Shown here: positions 27,224-35,401 of the stretch, piece after piece
How positions within the stretch are numbered: position 1 is the first letter of the stretch
Layout of the letters: each line of letters starts with the position of its first letter
Assembly: GCF_016185115.1 (NCBI RefSeq)
Contig: NZ_JACPOF010000004.1
Span: 365,979 to 429,978, forward strand
Length of the DNA stretch: 64,000 nt
Direction of reading: 5' to 3'
From: Polaromonas sp.
GTDB taxonomy: Bacteria > Pseudomonadota > Gammaproteobacteria > Burkholderiales > Burkholderiaceae_C
Made by a program: the position numbers and the translations under genes
The notes under the pieces: generated by a model
What the model saw: the letters and a program-made list of their open reading frames with translations, nothing else
Database searches by the model: none
What the model was told of the DNA's origin: nothing

Positions 27224-29047
27224 ATGAGCCACAAACAAATCCGCAATATTGCGATCATTGCCCACGTTGACCACGGTAAAACCACCATGGTTGACCAGTT
27301 GCTGCGCCAGTCCGGCACCTTTGCCGAACACGAAAAAGTTGTCGACACCGTGATGGACAACAACGCGATCGAAAAAGAACGCGGCATCACCATCCTGGCC
27401 AAGAACTGCGCCGTGACCTGGGAAGGCACGCACATCAACATTGTCGACACCCCGGGCCACGCCGACTTCGGCGGTGAAGTCGAGCGTGCGCTCTCCATGG
27501 TCGACGGCGTTGTGCTGCTCATCGATGCGAAGGAAGGCCCCATGCCGCAGACGCGTTTTGTGACCAAGAAGGCGCTGGCCCTGGGCCTCAAGCCCATTCT
27601 GGTCGTCAACAAGGTCGACAAGCCTGGCGCACGCCCTGATTACGTGGTCAATGCTGCGTTCGACCTGTTCGACAAACTGGGCGCAACCGATGAACAGCTC
27701 GACTTCCCCGTGGTTTACGCTTCGGGCATCAATGGCTGGTCGTCGCTCGAAGAAGGCCCTCCGAACGAGCAGTGGGGTCCCGACATGTCGGCCCTGTTCA
27801 ACACCATCCTCAAGCATGTGCCGCCGCAGAAGGGGGACCCTGCCGCGCCGCTGCAACTGCAGATCTCTGCACTCGACTTCTCGACCTTTGTCGGCCGCAT
27901 TGGCGTGGGCCGTATCAGCCAGGGCACCATCAAGCCCATGATGGACGTGGTTGTCATGGAAGGCCCGGACGGCAAGGCCGTCAAGGGCCGCGTCAACCAG
28001 GTGCTGACATTCCAGGGCCTGGAGCGTGTTCAGGCCACCGAAGCCGGCCCCGGCGAAATCGTGCTGATCAACGGCCTGCCGGAAATCGGCATCGGCGTCA
28101 CCATCACCGACCCGGCCAACCCGTCACCGCTGCCCATGCTGAAGGTCGATGAGCCGACCCTGACCATGAACTTCTGCGTCAATACCAGCCCGCTGGCCGG
28201 CCGCGAAGGCAAGTACGTTACCAGCCGCCAGATCTGGGACCGCCTGCAGAAAGAACTGCAGCACAACGTGGCGCTGCGTGTCCGTGAAACCGACGAAGAG
28301 GGCATTTTCGAAGTCATGGGCCGCGGCGAGTTGCACCTGACCATCCTGCTGGAAAACATGCGCCGTGAAGGCTTCGAGATGGCTGTGTCCAAGCCGCGCG
28401 TGGTGATGAAAGAGGTCAACGGCGAGAAGCATGAACCTATTGAGCTGGTCACTGCCGACATCGAAGAGCAGCACCAGGGCGGCGTGATGCAGGCACTCGG
28501 TGAGCGCAAGGGCGAGCTGGTGAACATGGATCCGGACGGCCGCGGCCGCGTGCGCCTGGAATACCGTATCCCTGCGCGTGGCCTGATCGGCTTTACCAAT
28601 GAGTTCCTGAATCTGACCCGTGGTTCGGGCCTGATCAGCAATATTTTCGACCGCTATGAAGCCCACAAGGGCGACATCGGCGGCCGCAAGAACGGCGTGC
28701 TGATCTCCATGGACGCCGGTGAAATCTTCACCTACGCACTCGGCAAGCTCGATGACCGTGGCCGCATGTTCGTCAAGGCGAACGATCCGGTGTATGAAGG
28801 CATGATCGTTGGCATCCACAGCCGCGACAATGACCTGGTCGTCAATGCAACCCGTACCAAGCAGCTGACCAACTTCCGCGTGTCCGGCAAGGAAGACGCG
28901 ATCAAGATCACGCCGCCTATTGAATGCACGCTCGAATACGGCGTTGAATTCATCGAGGAAGATGAACTGGTCGAAATCACGCCGAAGTCCATCCGCCTGC
29001 GCAAGCGTCACCTGACGGAGAGCGAGCGGAAGCGCGCTGGGCGCTGA
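27224..29047 (+). CDS. typA: Ribosome-associated GTPase TypA/BipA
   Basis: 607 residues. The GTPase domain has G1 AHVDHGKTT, the switch segment with [11 protein letters not shown]3 [16 protein letters not shown] and G4 NKVDKPG. EF-G-like domains II, III and V and the BipA-specific C-terminal domain (about 480-607, [20 protein letters not shown]) follow. BipA binds the 70S or 50S ribosome and aids large subunit assembly and stress or cold growth. It starts 41 bases after truB. Confidence 0.96.
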   Translation: MSHKQIRNIAIIAHVDHGKTTMVDQLLRQSGTFAEHEKVVDTVMDNNAIEKERGITILAKNCAVTWEGTHINIVDTPGHADFGGEVERALSMVDGVVLLIDAKEGPMPQTRFVTKKALALGLKPILVVNKVDKPGARPDYVVNAAFDLFDKLGATDEQLDFPVVYASGINGWSSLEEGPPNEQWGPDMSALFNTILKHVPPQKGDPAAPLQLQISALDFSTFVGRIGVGRISQGTIKPMMDVVVMEGPDGKAVKGRVNQVLTFQGLERVQATEAGPGEIVLINGLPEIGIGVTITDPANPSPLPMLKVDEPTLTMNFCVNTSPLAGREGKYVTSRQIWDRLQKELQHNVALRVRETDEEGIFEVMGRGELHLTILLENMRREGFEMAVSKPRVVMKEVNGEKHEPIELVTADIEEQHQGGVMQALGERKGELVNMDPDGRGRVRLEYRIPARGLIGFTNEFLNLTRGSGLISNIFDRYEAHKGDIGGRKNGVLISMDAGEIFTYALGKLDDRGRMFVKANDPVYEGMIVGIHSRDNDLVVNATRTKQLTNFRVSGKEDAIKITPPIECTLEYGVEFIEEDELVEITPKSIRLRKRHLTESERKRAGR

Positions 29048-29204
29048 GCCCCCACGTTCGCTCACTTCGTGTAGCTCTCTGCCCCCCGAGGGGGCCGTTC
29101 GCCTGCGGTCTGGCGGAGCCAGTCCCGCGGCTCTGCTTGCAAAGGCCTCGCTTCGCTTGTGGGCAGTAATTTCCTCTCCGTTCGGGCCGAGCTTGTCGAA
29201 GCTC
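29048..29204 (+). repeat. Composite repeat B-long + D downstream of typA
   Basis: Starts one base after the typA stop with GCCCCCACG, continues with TCACTTCGTGTA and CTGCCCCCCGAGGGGGCCG, then the long form GCCTGCGGTCTGGCGGAGCC and CGCGGCTCTGCTTGC. It ends with the D motif at 29178-29204 (CCGTTCGGGCCGAGCTTGTC). The same composite occurs inverted at 33736-33851. Confidence 0.75.
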
Positions 29205-29227
29205 TTCCTTGAAGGCCTATTACGCTG

Positions 29228-30103
29228 ATGAAACTCACCCACGCCAAAGCCGTCGCCCTCATGGTCCTGGTGACCCTGATGTGGTCGATTGCGGGTGTGG
29301 TGACGCGGCAGCTGGAATCGGCGCGCAGTTTCGAGGTCACTTTCTGGCGCAGCTTTTTTACCGTGCTGTCGCTGCTGATCATATTGCCGATGTTTCAGGG
29401 CAGGGCGGTGTTCTCGAAAATCCGCAACGCCGGCCCTTACCTGTGGTTGTCGGGTGCTTGCTGGAGCGTGATGTTCACCGCCTTCATGGTGGCGCTCACG
29501 ATGACAACCGTGGCCAACGTGCTGGTCACGATGGCCATCAGCCCCTTCATCACGGCATTGCTGGCACGTGTGTTTGTCGGTCACCGTATCGCGCCGCGCA
29601 CCTGGCTGGCGATTGCCATGGCCGGTGCTGGCATCGCCTGGATGTACGGCGCGCAAGCCGATCTTTCGCAGCACCTGGGCGGCACGCTGGTCGCGTTGCT
29701 GGTACCGCTGGCCAGCGCCACCAACTGGACGGTGGTGCAGCACAGCCGTGCGCATGGCGAGAATATCGACCTGGTGCCTGCGGTGCTGGTGGGTGCCGTG
29801 ATTTCATCGCTGGCCACCTTGCCGCTGTCGCTGCCGTTTTCAGCTACCCAGCATGACCTCGGCCTGCTGGCCTTGCTGGGCCTGGTGCAACTGGCGATAC
29901 CCTGTGTGCTGTCGGTGCTGTGCGCCGGGGTGCTGAAAGCACCTGAAGTGGCCTTGCTGGCGCTGCTGGAGGTTATCTTTGGCATCCTGCTCGCCTGGCT
30001 GGGTGCGGGTGAGGTGCCGGGCGCCAGTGTTTTAAGTGGTGGTGCACTGGTCATCACTGCCCTGATAGCGAATGAATTGATTGGATGGAGACAAAAGTCA
30101 TGA
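29228..30103 (+). CDS. DMT superfamily (EamA) transporter
   Basis: 291 residues with ten predicted hydrophobic segments arranged as two EamA repeats (MWSIAGVVTRQLESARSFEVTFWRS near the start, ALLEVIFGILLAWLGAGEV near the end). Members export amino acids, nucleotides or other metabolites across the inner membrane; the substrate is not visible. Its stop overlaps the next start as ATGA (30100), so it is translationally coupled to an acyl-CoA hydrolase. Confidence 0.88.
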   Translation: MKLTHAKAVALMVLVTLMWSIAGVVTRQLESARSFEVTFWRSFFTVLSLLIILPMFQGRAVFSKIRNAGPYLWLSGACWSVMFTAFMVALTMTTVANVLVTMAISPFITALLARVFVGHRIAPRTWLAIAMAGAGIAWMYGAQADLSQHLGGTLVALLVPLASATNWTVVQHSRAHGENIDLVPAVLVGAVISSLATLPLSLPFSATQHDLGLLALLGLVQLAIPCVLSVLCAGVLKAPEVALLALLEVIFGILLAWLGAGEVPGASVLSGGALVITALIANELIGWRQKS

Positions 30104-31239
30104 GCGAACAAGCACCGAATACGGAAAACAAAAGCGACGTCATCGCTGAACGCCGGGGCAGCGCTGGCCTGCTGACGCTGAACCGGCCCAAGGCGCTCAA
30201 TGCGCTCAGCCTGCAGATGGTGCGGGACCTGACGGCTGCGCTTGTGGCCTGGCGTGACGATCCTGACGTCAAGCTGGTGGCCATTCGCGGCACCAACAAG
30301 AAAGGCCAGCCCGGCAGCCCAGAGGCCCTGTTTGGCGGCTTTTGCGCAGGCGGCGACATTCGCTTTTTCCACCAGGCCGCGCTGGCTGGTGATATCGCAC
30401 TTGAAGACTTCTTCACCGACGAATACAGCCTCAACCACCTGATACAGACCTACCCCAAGCCTTTCATCGCCTTTATGGACGGCATCGTCATGGGCGGCGG
30501 CATGGGTCTTTCACAAGGAGCGGCGGTCCGCATCGTGACCGAGCACACGAAGATGGCCATGCCCGAGACCAACATCGGCCTGTTCCCGGACGTAGGCGGC
30601 GGTTACTTTTTGAGCCGTTGCCCCGGCCACGCAGGCGAATACCTGGCCCTGACGGGCGAGGTGATTGGTGCTGCAGAAGCGATTGGTTTTGGTCTGGCCG
30701 ACATCAAACGCGATGCCGCACAACTGCCCGCCATCTGGGAGTCGCTGGCCAGCCAGAACTTTGCGTCGGCTGAAGCTGCCCATGCGTGGATTGCCAAAGA
30801 GTTGCCTGCCGATGCGGCTCGCGGCAAGGCCGATACCGCGCACATCGACAGCTTTTTCTCGCTGCTGCGCGTCAAGCACATCGTCGATGCACTCGAAAAA
30901 GCGAAAGACGATGCCTGGGCAGCCAAGGTCGCCGGCATCCTGCGCAAACGCTCACCGCTGATGCTGCACGTCACGCTGGAGCAGATCCGCCGCGCCCGCG
31001 GCATGAGCCTGGCCGACGACCTGCGCATGGAGCGCGACATGGTGTACCAGTGCTTTCACCACCGGCCCGGCGTGGCCAGCGAAACCGTCGAAGGCATTCG
31101 TGCGCTGGCGGTCGACAAGGACTATTCGCCCAAGTGGAACCCTGAGCGCATAGAAGACGTCAAGCCTGGCATGGCCGACGCGTTTTTTGTGAGCCCGTGG
31201 GCGGTAGCGGAGCACCCGCTGCGTGCGCTTGGCACCTGA
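30100..31239 (+). CDS. 3-hydroxyisobutyryl-CoA hydrolase-like enoyl-CoA hydratase/isomerase family protein
   Basis: 379 residues from the ATG at 30100, which overlaps the preceding stop (ATGA); an ATG 15 bases upstream is possible. It has the crotonase fold with the oxyanion-hole stretch FCAGGDIRFF and the hydrolase-type active site MPETNIGLFPDVGGGYFLSR, where Glu156 and Asp164 match Glu169/Asp177 of the human enzyme. Length and motif distinguish it from the ~260-residue hydratases. It would release 3-hydroxyisobutyrate from its CoA ester in valine breakdown. No other valine-catabolic gene is adjacent. Confidence 0.87.
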   Translation: MSEQAPNTENKSDVIAERRGSAGLLTLNRPKALNALSLQMVRDLTAALVAWRDDPDVKLVAIRGTNKKGQPGSPEALFGGFCAGGDIRFFHQAALAGDIALEDFFTDEYSLNHLIQTYPKPFIAFMDGIVMGGGMGLSQGAAVRIVTEHTKMAMPETNIGLFPDVGGGYFLSRCPGHAGEYLALTGEVIGAAEAIGFGLADIKRDAAQLPAIWESLASQNFASAEAAHAWIAKELPADAARGKADTAHIDSFFSLLRVKHIVDALEKAKDDAWAAKVAGILRKRSPLMLHVTLEQIRRARGMSLADDLRMERDMVYQCFHHRPGVASETVEGIRALAVDKDYSPKWNPERIEDVKPGMADAFFVSPWAVAEHPLRALGT

Positions 31240-31240
31240 T

Positions 31241-31397
31241 TTGCTATTATTTCAATAGCTGCTTACGCCCGTATTTAAAGGGCTGTAGCCAGATTTGATG
31301 TTTTTTTTGGGGTTTTTTGAGCCTTCAAGACGTTCAAAAGGCTGTTTGGGCTCAAATTGTTAATATGGAAGTTAACATTGTTAAGTTCTATATTAAC
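31241..31397 (+). repeat. Dispersed repeat family A copy 2 with AT-rich inverted-repeat module
   Basis: The convergent gap 31240-31424 holds TTGCTATTATTTCAATAGC, then GCTGCTTACGCCCGTAT and GGCTGTAGCC (family A). It is followed at 31359-31376 by GTTAATATGGAAGTTAAC and, after 3 bases, by its near-perfect reverse complement (16 of 18 positions) to 31397. The same 18-mer appears at 43590. No ORF. Confidence 0.8.
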
Positions 31398-31424
31398 AAA
31401 CAGGCATTTCAGCCCCGTCGTACA

Positions 31425-32267
31425 TCAAAGCTGCTGATACACCAACTGGGCCAGTTTCATCAGCTCCTCTTTTGACACGGGCCCGCTGAGCGCATAACCA
31501 AAACCCTGCTCGACCCAGTAAAACGAGGGCACAGGCCCGTCAGCGCTGTAGCGGAAGGCGGTTTCCTGGCTGTTCGGCTTTTCGGCCGGTGGTGTTGCCG
31601 TTGCCGTACCTGGCTTTGCCGGGTTGCCGTCCACCGAACCGAGATACAGCGTCAGGCGCAGACCTGCCTGATTCTGGAACATGAACTGCGCCCGCGCGCC
31701 ACCTTCGCCGGGCAGCAGCCGCCCACCGACCAGTTCATAACCCTGGCTGGCCAGCACCGGTACCTTGAGCGGCTTGCCCACGCGTTTTGACAGCCACTGC
31801 ACCAGATGCTCCTGCTGCGCGGCAGTGACTTCAACCGGATGCCGCACTTCAGGGGAATACACGGCATGGGCCAGCGACGCCTGGTGAATAAACCCCTGCG
31901 GCGCCTTGCCGGCAGCCATCAGTTGCGCCGGGGTATTTGAAAGCTGGCCATGGGACAACCAGCCCACGCCGAAAGCCAGCGTGACGGCCGCAGCCATGCC
32001 GCCCCAGCGCCACCACTGGTCAAGCTGCTGGCGGCTTTGCCGGCCGCGTCTTGCGGCTGCCAGCAGTGCGTCGGGGATGGCCTCGTCAAGCAGCGGGCGG
32101 TGCAGGGCACGCAGGGATTCGCGCTGCGCCTGCCATGCGTGCAGGGTGTCCAGTGCGTCGGCATCGCCGCCCAATTGGGCTATCGCTTTGGCCTGCTCGT
32201 CAGGTTTCAGGCGGCTATCGACCAGCGCGTTGATACGGTCGTGAAGGAAGTCGTCGTTCTTGTCCAT
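31425..32267 (-). CDS. Membrane-anchored anti-sigma factor
   Basis: 280 residues. The N-terminal 85 residues form a soluble helical domain (DFLHDRINALVDSRLKPDEQA) of the type that binds ECF sigma factors. One transmembrane helix follows (about 90-107, GGMAAAVTLAFGVGWLS) and then a periplasmic domain. The gene follows the ECF sigma gene by 13 bases on the same strand, the standard arrangement in which the membrane protein holds the sigma factor until a signal releases it. No canonical HxxxCxxC zinc motif is visible, so it is not a ZAS-type anti-sigma. Confidence 0.87.
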   Translation of the reverse strand: MDKNDDFLHDRINALVDSRLKPDEQAKAIAQLGGDADALDTLHAWQAQRESLRALHRPLLDEAIPDALLAAARRGRQSRQQLDQWWRWGGMAAAVTLAFGVGWLSHGQLSNTPAQLMAAGKAPQGFIHQASLAHAVYSPEVRHPVEVTAAQQEHLVQWLSKRVGKPLKVPVLASQGYELVGGRLLPGEGGARAQFMFQNQAGLRLTLYLGSVDGNPAKPGTATATPPAEKPNSQETAFRYSADGPVPSFYWVEQGFGYALSGPVSKEELMKLAQLVYQQL

Positions 32268-32280
32268 GATCTTCAGGCCC

Positions 32281-32817
32281 TTATTTCATTCGCCGCAACA
32301 CGGCAGGAGAGGCGGCCTGCGCGGGCAGGGCAGGGGTGGCCGGGTTGTCCATCAGCTCGCGCAGCCGGCTGCGGGCGCGCGACAGGCGCGACATCACCGT
32401 GCCCACCGGCACGCCGGTGATTTTGGCAACTTCTTCATACGAGAGGTCCTCCAGGCTGACCAGCAGCAGCACCACACGCTGTTCTTCGGGCAGGCGCAGC
32501 AGGCAGCGCTGCAGGTCTATCGCCTGTGCATCGCCAGCTTCGGGCGCGACCAGCTCGTGCTCAACGTCATCAACAGCAACAGCTACTCCTGCTGAAGATT
32601 GGCGCACGGCACTGCGCACCTGGTTCACATAAACGTTGTGCATCAAGGTAAACAGCCAGGCGCGCAGATCGCTGCCGACCACCCACAGCCGCCATTTGGA
32701 ACAGGCGCGCTCAAGGGTGTCCTGCACCAGGTCATCGGCCTTCCACGCGTCGCCAGTCAGTGAGCGTGCGTAACGCCTGAGCCCGGGAATGTAGTCCGTG
32801 AGGGGGAAGTCCGTCAT
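32281..32817 (-). CDS. ECF-type RNA polymerase sigma factor
   Basis: 178 residues with only the sigma-2 and sigma-4 regions. Region 2 includes RYARSLTGDAWKADDLVQDTLERA and WLFTLMHNVYVNQVR (region 2.4). Region 4 includes LPEEQRVVLLLVSLEDLSYEEVAKITGVPVGTVMSRLSRARSRL. It would direct polymerase to a small regulon. It is coupled to the upstream small protein gene by ATGA (32814-32817) and followed by its anti-sigma gene. A plausible self-promoter lies at 33665-33694. Confidence 0.94.
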   Translation of the reverse strand: MTDFPLTDYIPGLRRYARSLTGDAWKADDLVQDTLERACSKWRLWVVGSDLRAWLFTLMHNVYVNQVRSAVRQSSAGVAVAVDDVEHELVAPEAGDAQAIDLQRCLLRLPEEQRVVLLLVSLEDLSYEEVAKITGVPVGTVMSRLSRARSRLRELMDNPATPALPAQAASPAVLRRMK

Positions 32818-33188
32818 GTCCTGCCCGTTGAGTGAGGTTTATGCCGGTGTACGTGGTTCATTGCCAGCCCGGCAGGCAGCAGCCCTTCAAAAAGCGCGCT
32901 GATTTTTGCAAGTTGCAGGCTGGCCTCCCGCTCACCGAAGCGGGCAGAAAAAACCCGCATCAGCTCACTGCGCATGTACCAAAGCGTCAGTACATCGTCG
33001 CACATCCGGATGCGCAGCCGCAAGCGGTCGTCATCTGTCAGCCGCCCGTCCCGTGGGACGTCCAGGCACTGCAACATCAGTTGTTTGATAGGCTCGACTG
33101 ACTGTGTGAAGCCCGGTGGCCGGGGGGATGTCCGCAGCGCGGACAACCAGTCCCTGACACTTTCTGACCAGCGCATGGCGACCTGCAT
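32814..33188 (-). CDS. Unknown small protein of the ECF operon (paralogue of 47277-47630)
   Basis: 124 residues, predicted mostly helical, soluble, with no signal peptide. The second half contains DDVLTLWYMRSELMRVFSAR, then GERE and LFEGLLPAGL. The protein encoded at 47277-47630 shares R.R...D...LWY.RS..M.........GE..A...I..I...F.GLLP, so the two are paralogues. I know no function for the family. Here it lies between the lipoprotein and sigma genes, 21 bases after the first and overlapping the second by ATGA, so it is part of the sigma operon and may take part in its response. Confidence 0.8.
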   Translation of the reverse strand: MQVAMRWSESVRDWLSALRTSPRPPGFTQSVEPIKQLMLQCLDVPRDGRLTDDDRLRLRIRMCDDVLTLWYMRSELMRVFSARFGEREASLQLAKISALFEGLLPAGLAMNHVHRHKPHSTGRT

Positions 33189-33209
33189 GACCAGCGCCTG
33201 TTGCTGGAC

Positions 33210-33596
33210 TCAGGGCCTGGCGACGTGCCAGATGTTCATGAAGTTGTCGCCGGTCTTGTCGCCCGGCTTGCTGTCCTTGGCCCAGTAATACAGTGGCTTG
33301 CCTTTGATGGCCCACTGTTTTTTGCCGTCGTCGCGCGTGATGACCATGTAGTCGCCCATGGCCTTGTCCGCGTCCGCTGCCATCAGCGGCGGCCAGTTGG
33401 TGGCGCAGGGGCCGTTGCAGACCGACTTGCCGCTGCCGGCGGTATCGCGGTCAAAGACATAAAGCGTCATGCCGTTGGGGCCGACCAGCATGCCGTCGGT
33501 GACCTTGGCTGGGCCGTTGTCGGCCATGGAGGCGCAGCCGCCCAGCAGGGCCGCCGTCAGGACGGTAAGGGGGAGCAGTTTGTGCAGCAGCTTCAT
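33210..33596 (-). CDS. Lipoprotein with secreted repeat (COG4315 type)
   Basis: 128 residues. The lipobox LLGGC puts the lipid on Cys21. The mature part carries two copies of the short PF03640-like motif: GMTLYVFDRDTAGSGKSVCNGPCATNWPPL and the later KGKPLYYWAKDSKPGDKTGDNF, ending WHVARP. These proteins are periplasmic or surface lipoproteins of unknown role, often next to ECF sigma genes. It is the first gene of the operon lipoprotein - small protein - ECF sigma - anti-sigma and is likely the main target of the sigma factor. Confidence 0.9.
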   Translation of the reverse strand: MKLLHKLLPLTVLTAALLGGCASMADNGPAKVTDGMLVGPNGMTLYVFDRDTAGSGKSVCNGPCATNWPPLMAADADKAMGDYMVITRDDGKKQWAIKGKPLYYWAKDSKPGDKTGDNFMNIWHVARP

Positions 33597-33664
33597 GGAA
33601 ATCTCCGGTCAGGTGGTTGGCGGGTGTTGTCTGTCGGTGGCAGGCCTGAAGGGGCCTGTACCGG

Positions 33665-33694
33665 GATAAACACCGGCCGTGACTGGTTTATTCC
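33665..33694 (-). promoter_or_regulatory. Putative ECF sigma promoter of the lipoprotein/sigma operon
   Basis: On the minus strand GGAATAA (33694-33688) and GTTTATC (33671-33665) are separated by 16 bases, about 68 bases before the lipoprotein ATG at 33596. GGAAT-type -35 elements with this spacing are usual for ECF sigma factors. This is the only such pair seen in the gap. Confidence 0.5.
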
Positions 33695-33735
33695 ATGATT
33701 TGGAAAATAAAACCGCAGGCGACTCCCTGCGGGAA

Positions 33736-33851
33736 CCTTCGACAGGCTCAGGACGAACGGAAATAGGGAAAGCGAGCGTGGCTTCGCAAGCAGGGGCCGC
33801 GGAACTGGCTTCGCCAGGCCGCAGGCGCAGCGGCCCCCTCTGGGGGCAGCA
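33736..33851 (-). repeat. Composite repeat B-long + D, inverted copy
   Basis: Part of the 367-base non-coding gap 33597-33963. Read on the minus strand it gives CTGCCCCCAGAGGGGGCCG, CTGCGGCCTGGCGAAGCCAG, CGCGGCCCCTGCTTGCGAAG and then CCGTTCGTCCTGAGCCTGTC, the same order as at 29075-29204. The two copies face each other across the DMT-to-lipoprotein segment. Confidence 0.75.
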
Positions 33852-33953
33852 GGTTATTGGGGTCAGACGCCAATTTCGCTTCAGTGCAAAGCACTGCACC
33901 CTTGGGGCGAGCCGAAGGCTCGGCGAATTTGGACTCTGACCCCAAAAACCTGC
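33849..33953. repeat. Long inverted-repeat element behind smpB
   Basis: Arms of 31 bases at 33849-33879 and 33923-33953 match in inverted orientation at 27 positions, including TTGGGGTCAGA / TCTGACCCCAA. The 43-base centre holds two more hairpins, AGTGC-AAA-GCACT and GAGCC-GAA-GGCTC. The GGGGTCAGA ends resemble ends of REP-type elements mobilised by Y1 tyrosine transposases, but no transposase gene is present. It ends 10 bases before the smpB stop codon. Confidence 0.7.
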
Positions 33954-33963
33954 GTGGGGGTCA

Positions 33964-34521
33964 TTACCGGCGATTGTTTTTCATCGCGCGTTCAACCTCG
34001 CGCTTGCCTTCGCGGTCCTTGATGGTGTCGCGCTTGTCGTGCTCGCCCTTGCCCTTGGCCAGGCCCACGTCACATTTGACCTTGCCCGCCTTCCAGTGCA
34101 GGTTGAGCGGCACCAGGGTGTAGCCCTTCTGCTCGATCTTGCCTATCAGGCGGCGGATCTCGTCCTTGTGCATGAGCAGCTTTTTGGTCCGCACCGAGTC
34201 CGGCCTGATGTGGGTCGAGGCGGTGCCCAGCGGGTTGATCTGGCAGCCGATGATGAAAAGCTCGCCATTGCGGATGACCACATAGCCGTCGGTCAGCTGC
34301 ACCTTGCCTTCGCGCAGGGACTTGACTTCCCAGCCTTCCAGCACCATGCCCGCCTCGAAGCGCTCTTCAATGTGGTAGTTGAACATCGCCTTCTTGTTGT
34401 CGGCAATGCGCACGGCAGCCGCCGCGGCTTTGGGTGACACATTCGCAGGCCGATTGTTTCTGGATTTCCCGGACGATACGGCGTCGGACTTCTTGGAGGG
34501 TGATGCTTCTTTGGTGGCCAT
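33964..34521 (-). CDS. smpB: SsrA-binding protein SmpB
   Basis: 185 residues, about 25 longer than E. coli SmpB because of a Lys/Ser-rich N-terminal extension (1-36). The core starts at [32 protein letters not shown], includes the conserved [10 protein letters not shown] region and DPxRPRKLL-like [14 protein letters not shown], and ends in the basic [26 protein letters not shown] tail that enters the mRNA path. SmpB delivers tmRNA to stalled ribosomes. The ssrA gene is not in the window. It is divergent from ratA with a 68-base gap. Confidence 0.95.
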   Translation of the reverse strand: MATKEASPSKKSDAVSSGKSRNNRPANVSPKAAAAAVRIADNKKAMFNYHIEERFEAGMVLEGWEVKSLREGKVQLTDGYVVIRNGELFIIGCQINPLGTASTHIRPDSVRTKKLLMHKDEIRRLIGKIEQKGYTLVPLNLHWKAGKVKCDVGLAKGKGEHDKRDTIKDREGKREVERAMKNNRR

Positions 34522-34589
34522 AAGGTGAAGATATGGGCGCCCATTGAAAAGTACAGTGACTTATACAATTGCGCCCAACTCTCTATTGT

Positions 34590-35036
34590 ATGAAAACAGT
34601 CCACAAGTCCGTCCTCATCTGGTACAGCGCTGCAGAAATGTTCTCCCTCGTCACCGATGTGGCCAGCTACCCCGAGTTTTTGCCCTGGTGTGACGAGAGC
34701 ACGATCATCGAGGAAGACGCCAGCGGCATGACGGCCAAAATCGGTCTGTCCATGGCGGGCATCAAACAAAGCTTCACCACCCGCAACACCCACGTCAAGG
34801 ACAGCAAGGTTTCGCTCAGGCTGGTGGACGGGCCATTTTCCAAACTCGACGGCCAGTGGGAGTTCAAACCCGTTGGCAAGGCTGAAGAGCGCGCCTGCAA
34901 GATTGATTTCACGCTGGGTTATGACTTCGACAACGCCGCGCTGGCGGCGCTGGTCGGCCCGGTGTTCGACAAGATCGCAGGCAGCCTGGTCGATGCCTTT
35001 GTCAAGCGTGCCGGTGAAGTCTACGGTGAACCCTGA
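34590..35036 (+). CDS. ratA: RatA/COQ10-like START domain protein (ubiquinone-binding)
   Basis: 148 residues from the ATG at 34590. It starts MKTVHKSVLIWYSAAEMFSLVTDVASYPEFLPWC, the hallmark of the RatA/COQ10 polyketide cyclase-like family, and ends with the amphipathic helix PVFDKIAGSLVDAFVKRA. Family members bind ubiquinone or its precursors; E. coli RatA was described as inhibiting 70S assembly, though the COQ10-like role is more general. Position opposite smpB and before rnfH is the conserved proteobacterial order. A TACAAT (34563-34568) sits upstream as a possible -10. Confidence 0.9.
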   Translation: MKTVHKSVLIWYSAAEMFSLVTDVASYPEFLPWCDESTIIEEDASGMTAKIGLSMAGIKQSFTTRNTHVKDSKVSLRLVDGPFSKLDGQWEFKPVGKAEERACKIDFTLGYDFDNAALAALVGPVFDKIAGSLVDAFVKRAGEVYGEP

Positions 35037-35046
35037 ACGGGAGGCG

Positions 35047-35379
35047 ATGCTGAAGATTGTCCTTGTCTATTCACCTGCACCCAAAGAGGTGAGGGCGTGG
35101 CCGCTGGACATGGCGGCAGGCAGCACCGTCGCAGATGCGTTGAAAAGCTCAGGCCTTTTCGACGAATTTCCCGGTCTCGAATCAATGCCCCTGCTGGTCG
35201 GCGTATGGGGCAGGCGCTGCGACCCGGCGCAGGTATTGCAAGACAGGGATCAGGTAGAGGTTTATCGCGGCCTGAGGGTGGACCCGAAAGTTGCCCGCCG
35301 GGAACGCTTCAACAAGCAGGGCATCAAGCGCGCCGGGCTTTTTTCGTCAACCCGGGCCGGGGGCAAGGCAGGTTACTGA
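35047..35379 (+). CDS. rnfH: RnfH-family (ubiquitin-like fold) protein
   Basis: 110 residues from the ATG at 35047. The start KIVLVYSPAPKEVRAWPLDM, the middle LVGVWGRRCDPAQVLQDRDQVEVYRGL and the end DPKVARRERFNKQG match RnfH, a small beta-grasp protein often next to ratA and smpB and without a settled function. The GGGAGG before the ATG is only 2 bases away, so a GTG at 35026 overlapping ratA by 11 bases is an alternative start. The downstream part is basic (KRAGLFSSTRAGGKAGY). Confidence 0.85.
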   Translation: MLKIVLVYSPAPKEVRAWPLDMAAGSTVADALKSSGLFDEFPGLESMPLLVGVWGRRCDPAQVLQDRDQVEVYRGLRVDPKVARRERFNKQGIKRAGLFSSTRAGGKAGY

Positions 35380-35401
35380 AGCCGGCTTTGGCGAGAGGGC
35401 C

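Noticed and set aside
28124-29755. 543-codon minus-strand frame spanning the end of typA, the repeat region and the DMT gene
   Set aside because: It crosses two real genes and a repeat, and its sequence has no recognisable domain.
31359-31397. BirA-type operator (GTTAAC-based) controlling a neighbouring gene
   Set aside because: The site lies in a convergent gap where no promoter is needed, and the same 18-mer follows another family A repeat, so it belongs to the repeat or to an unknown site.
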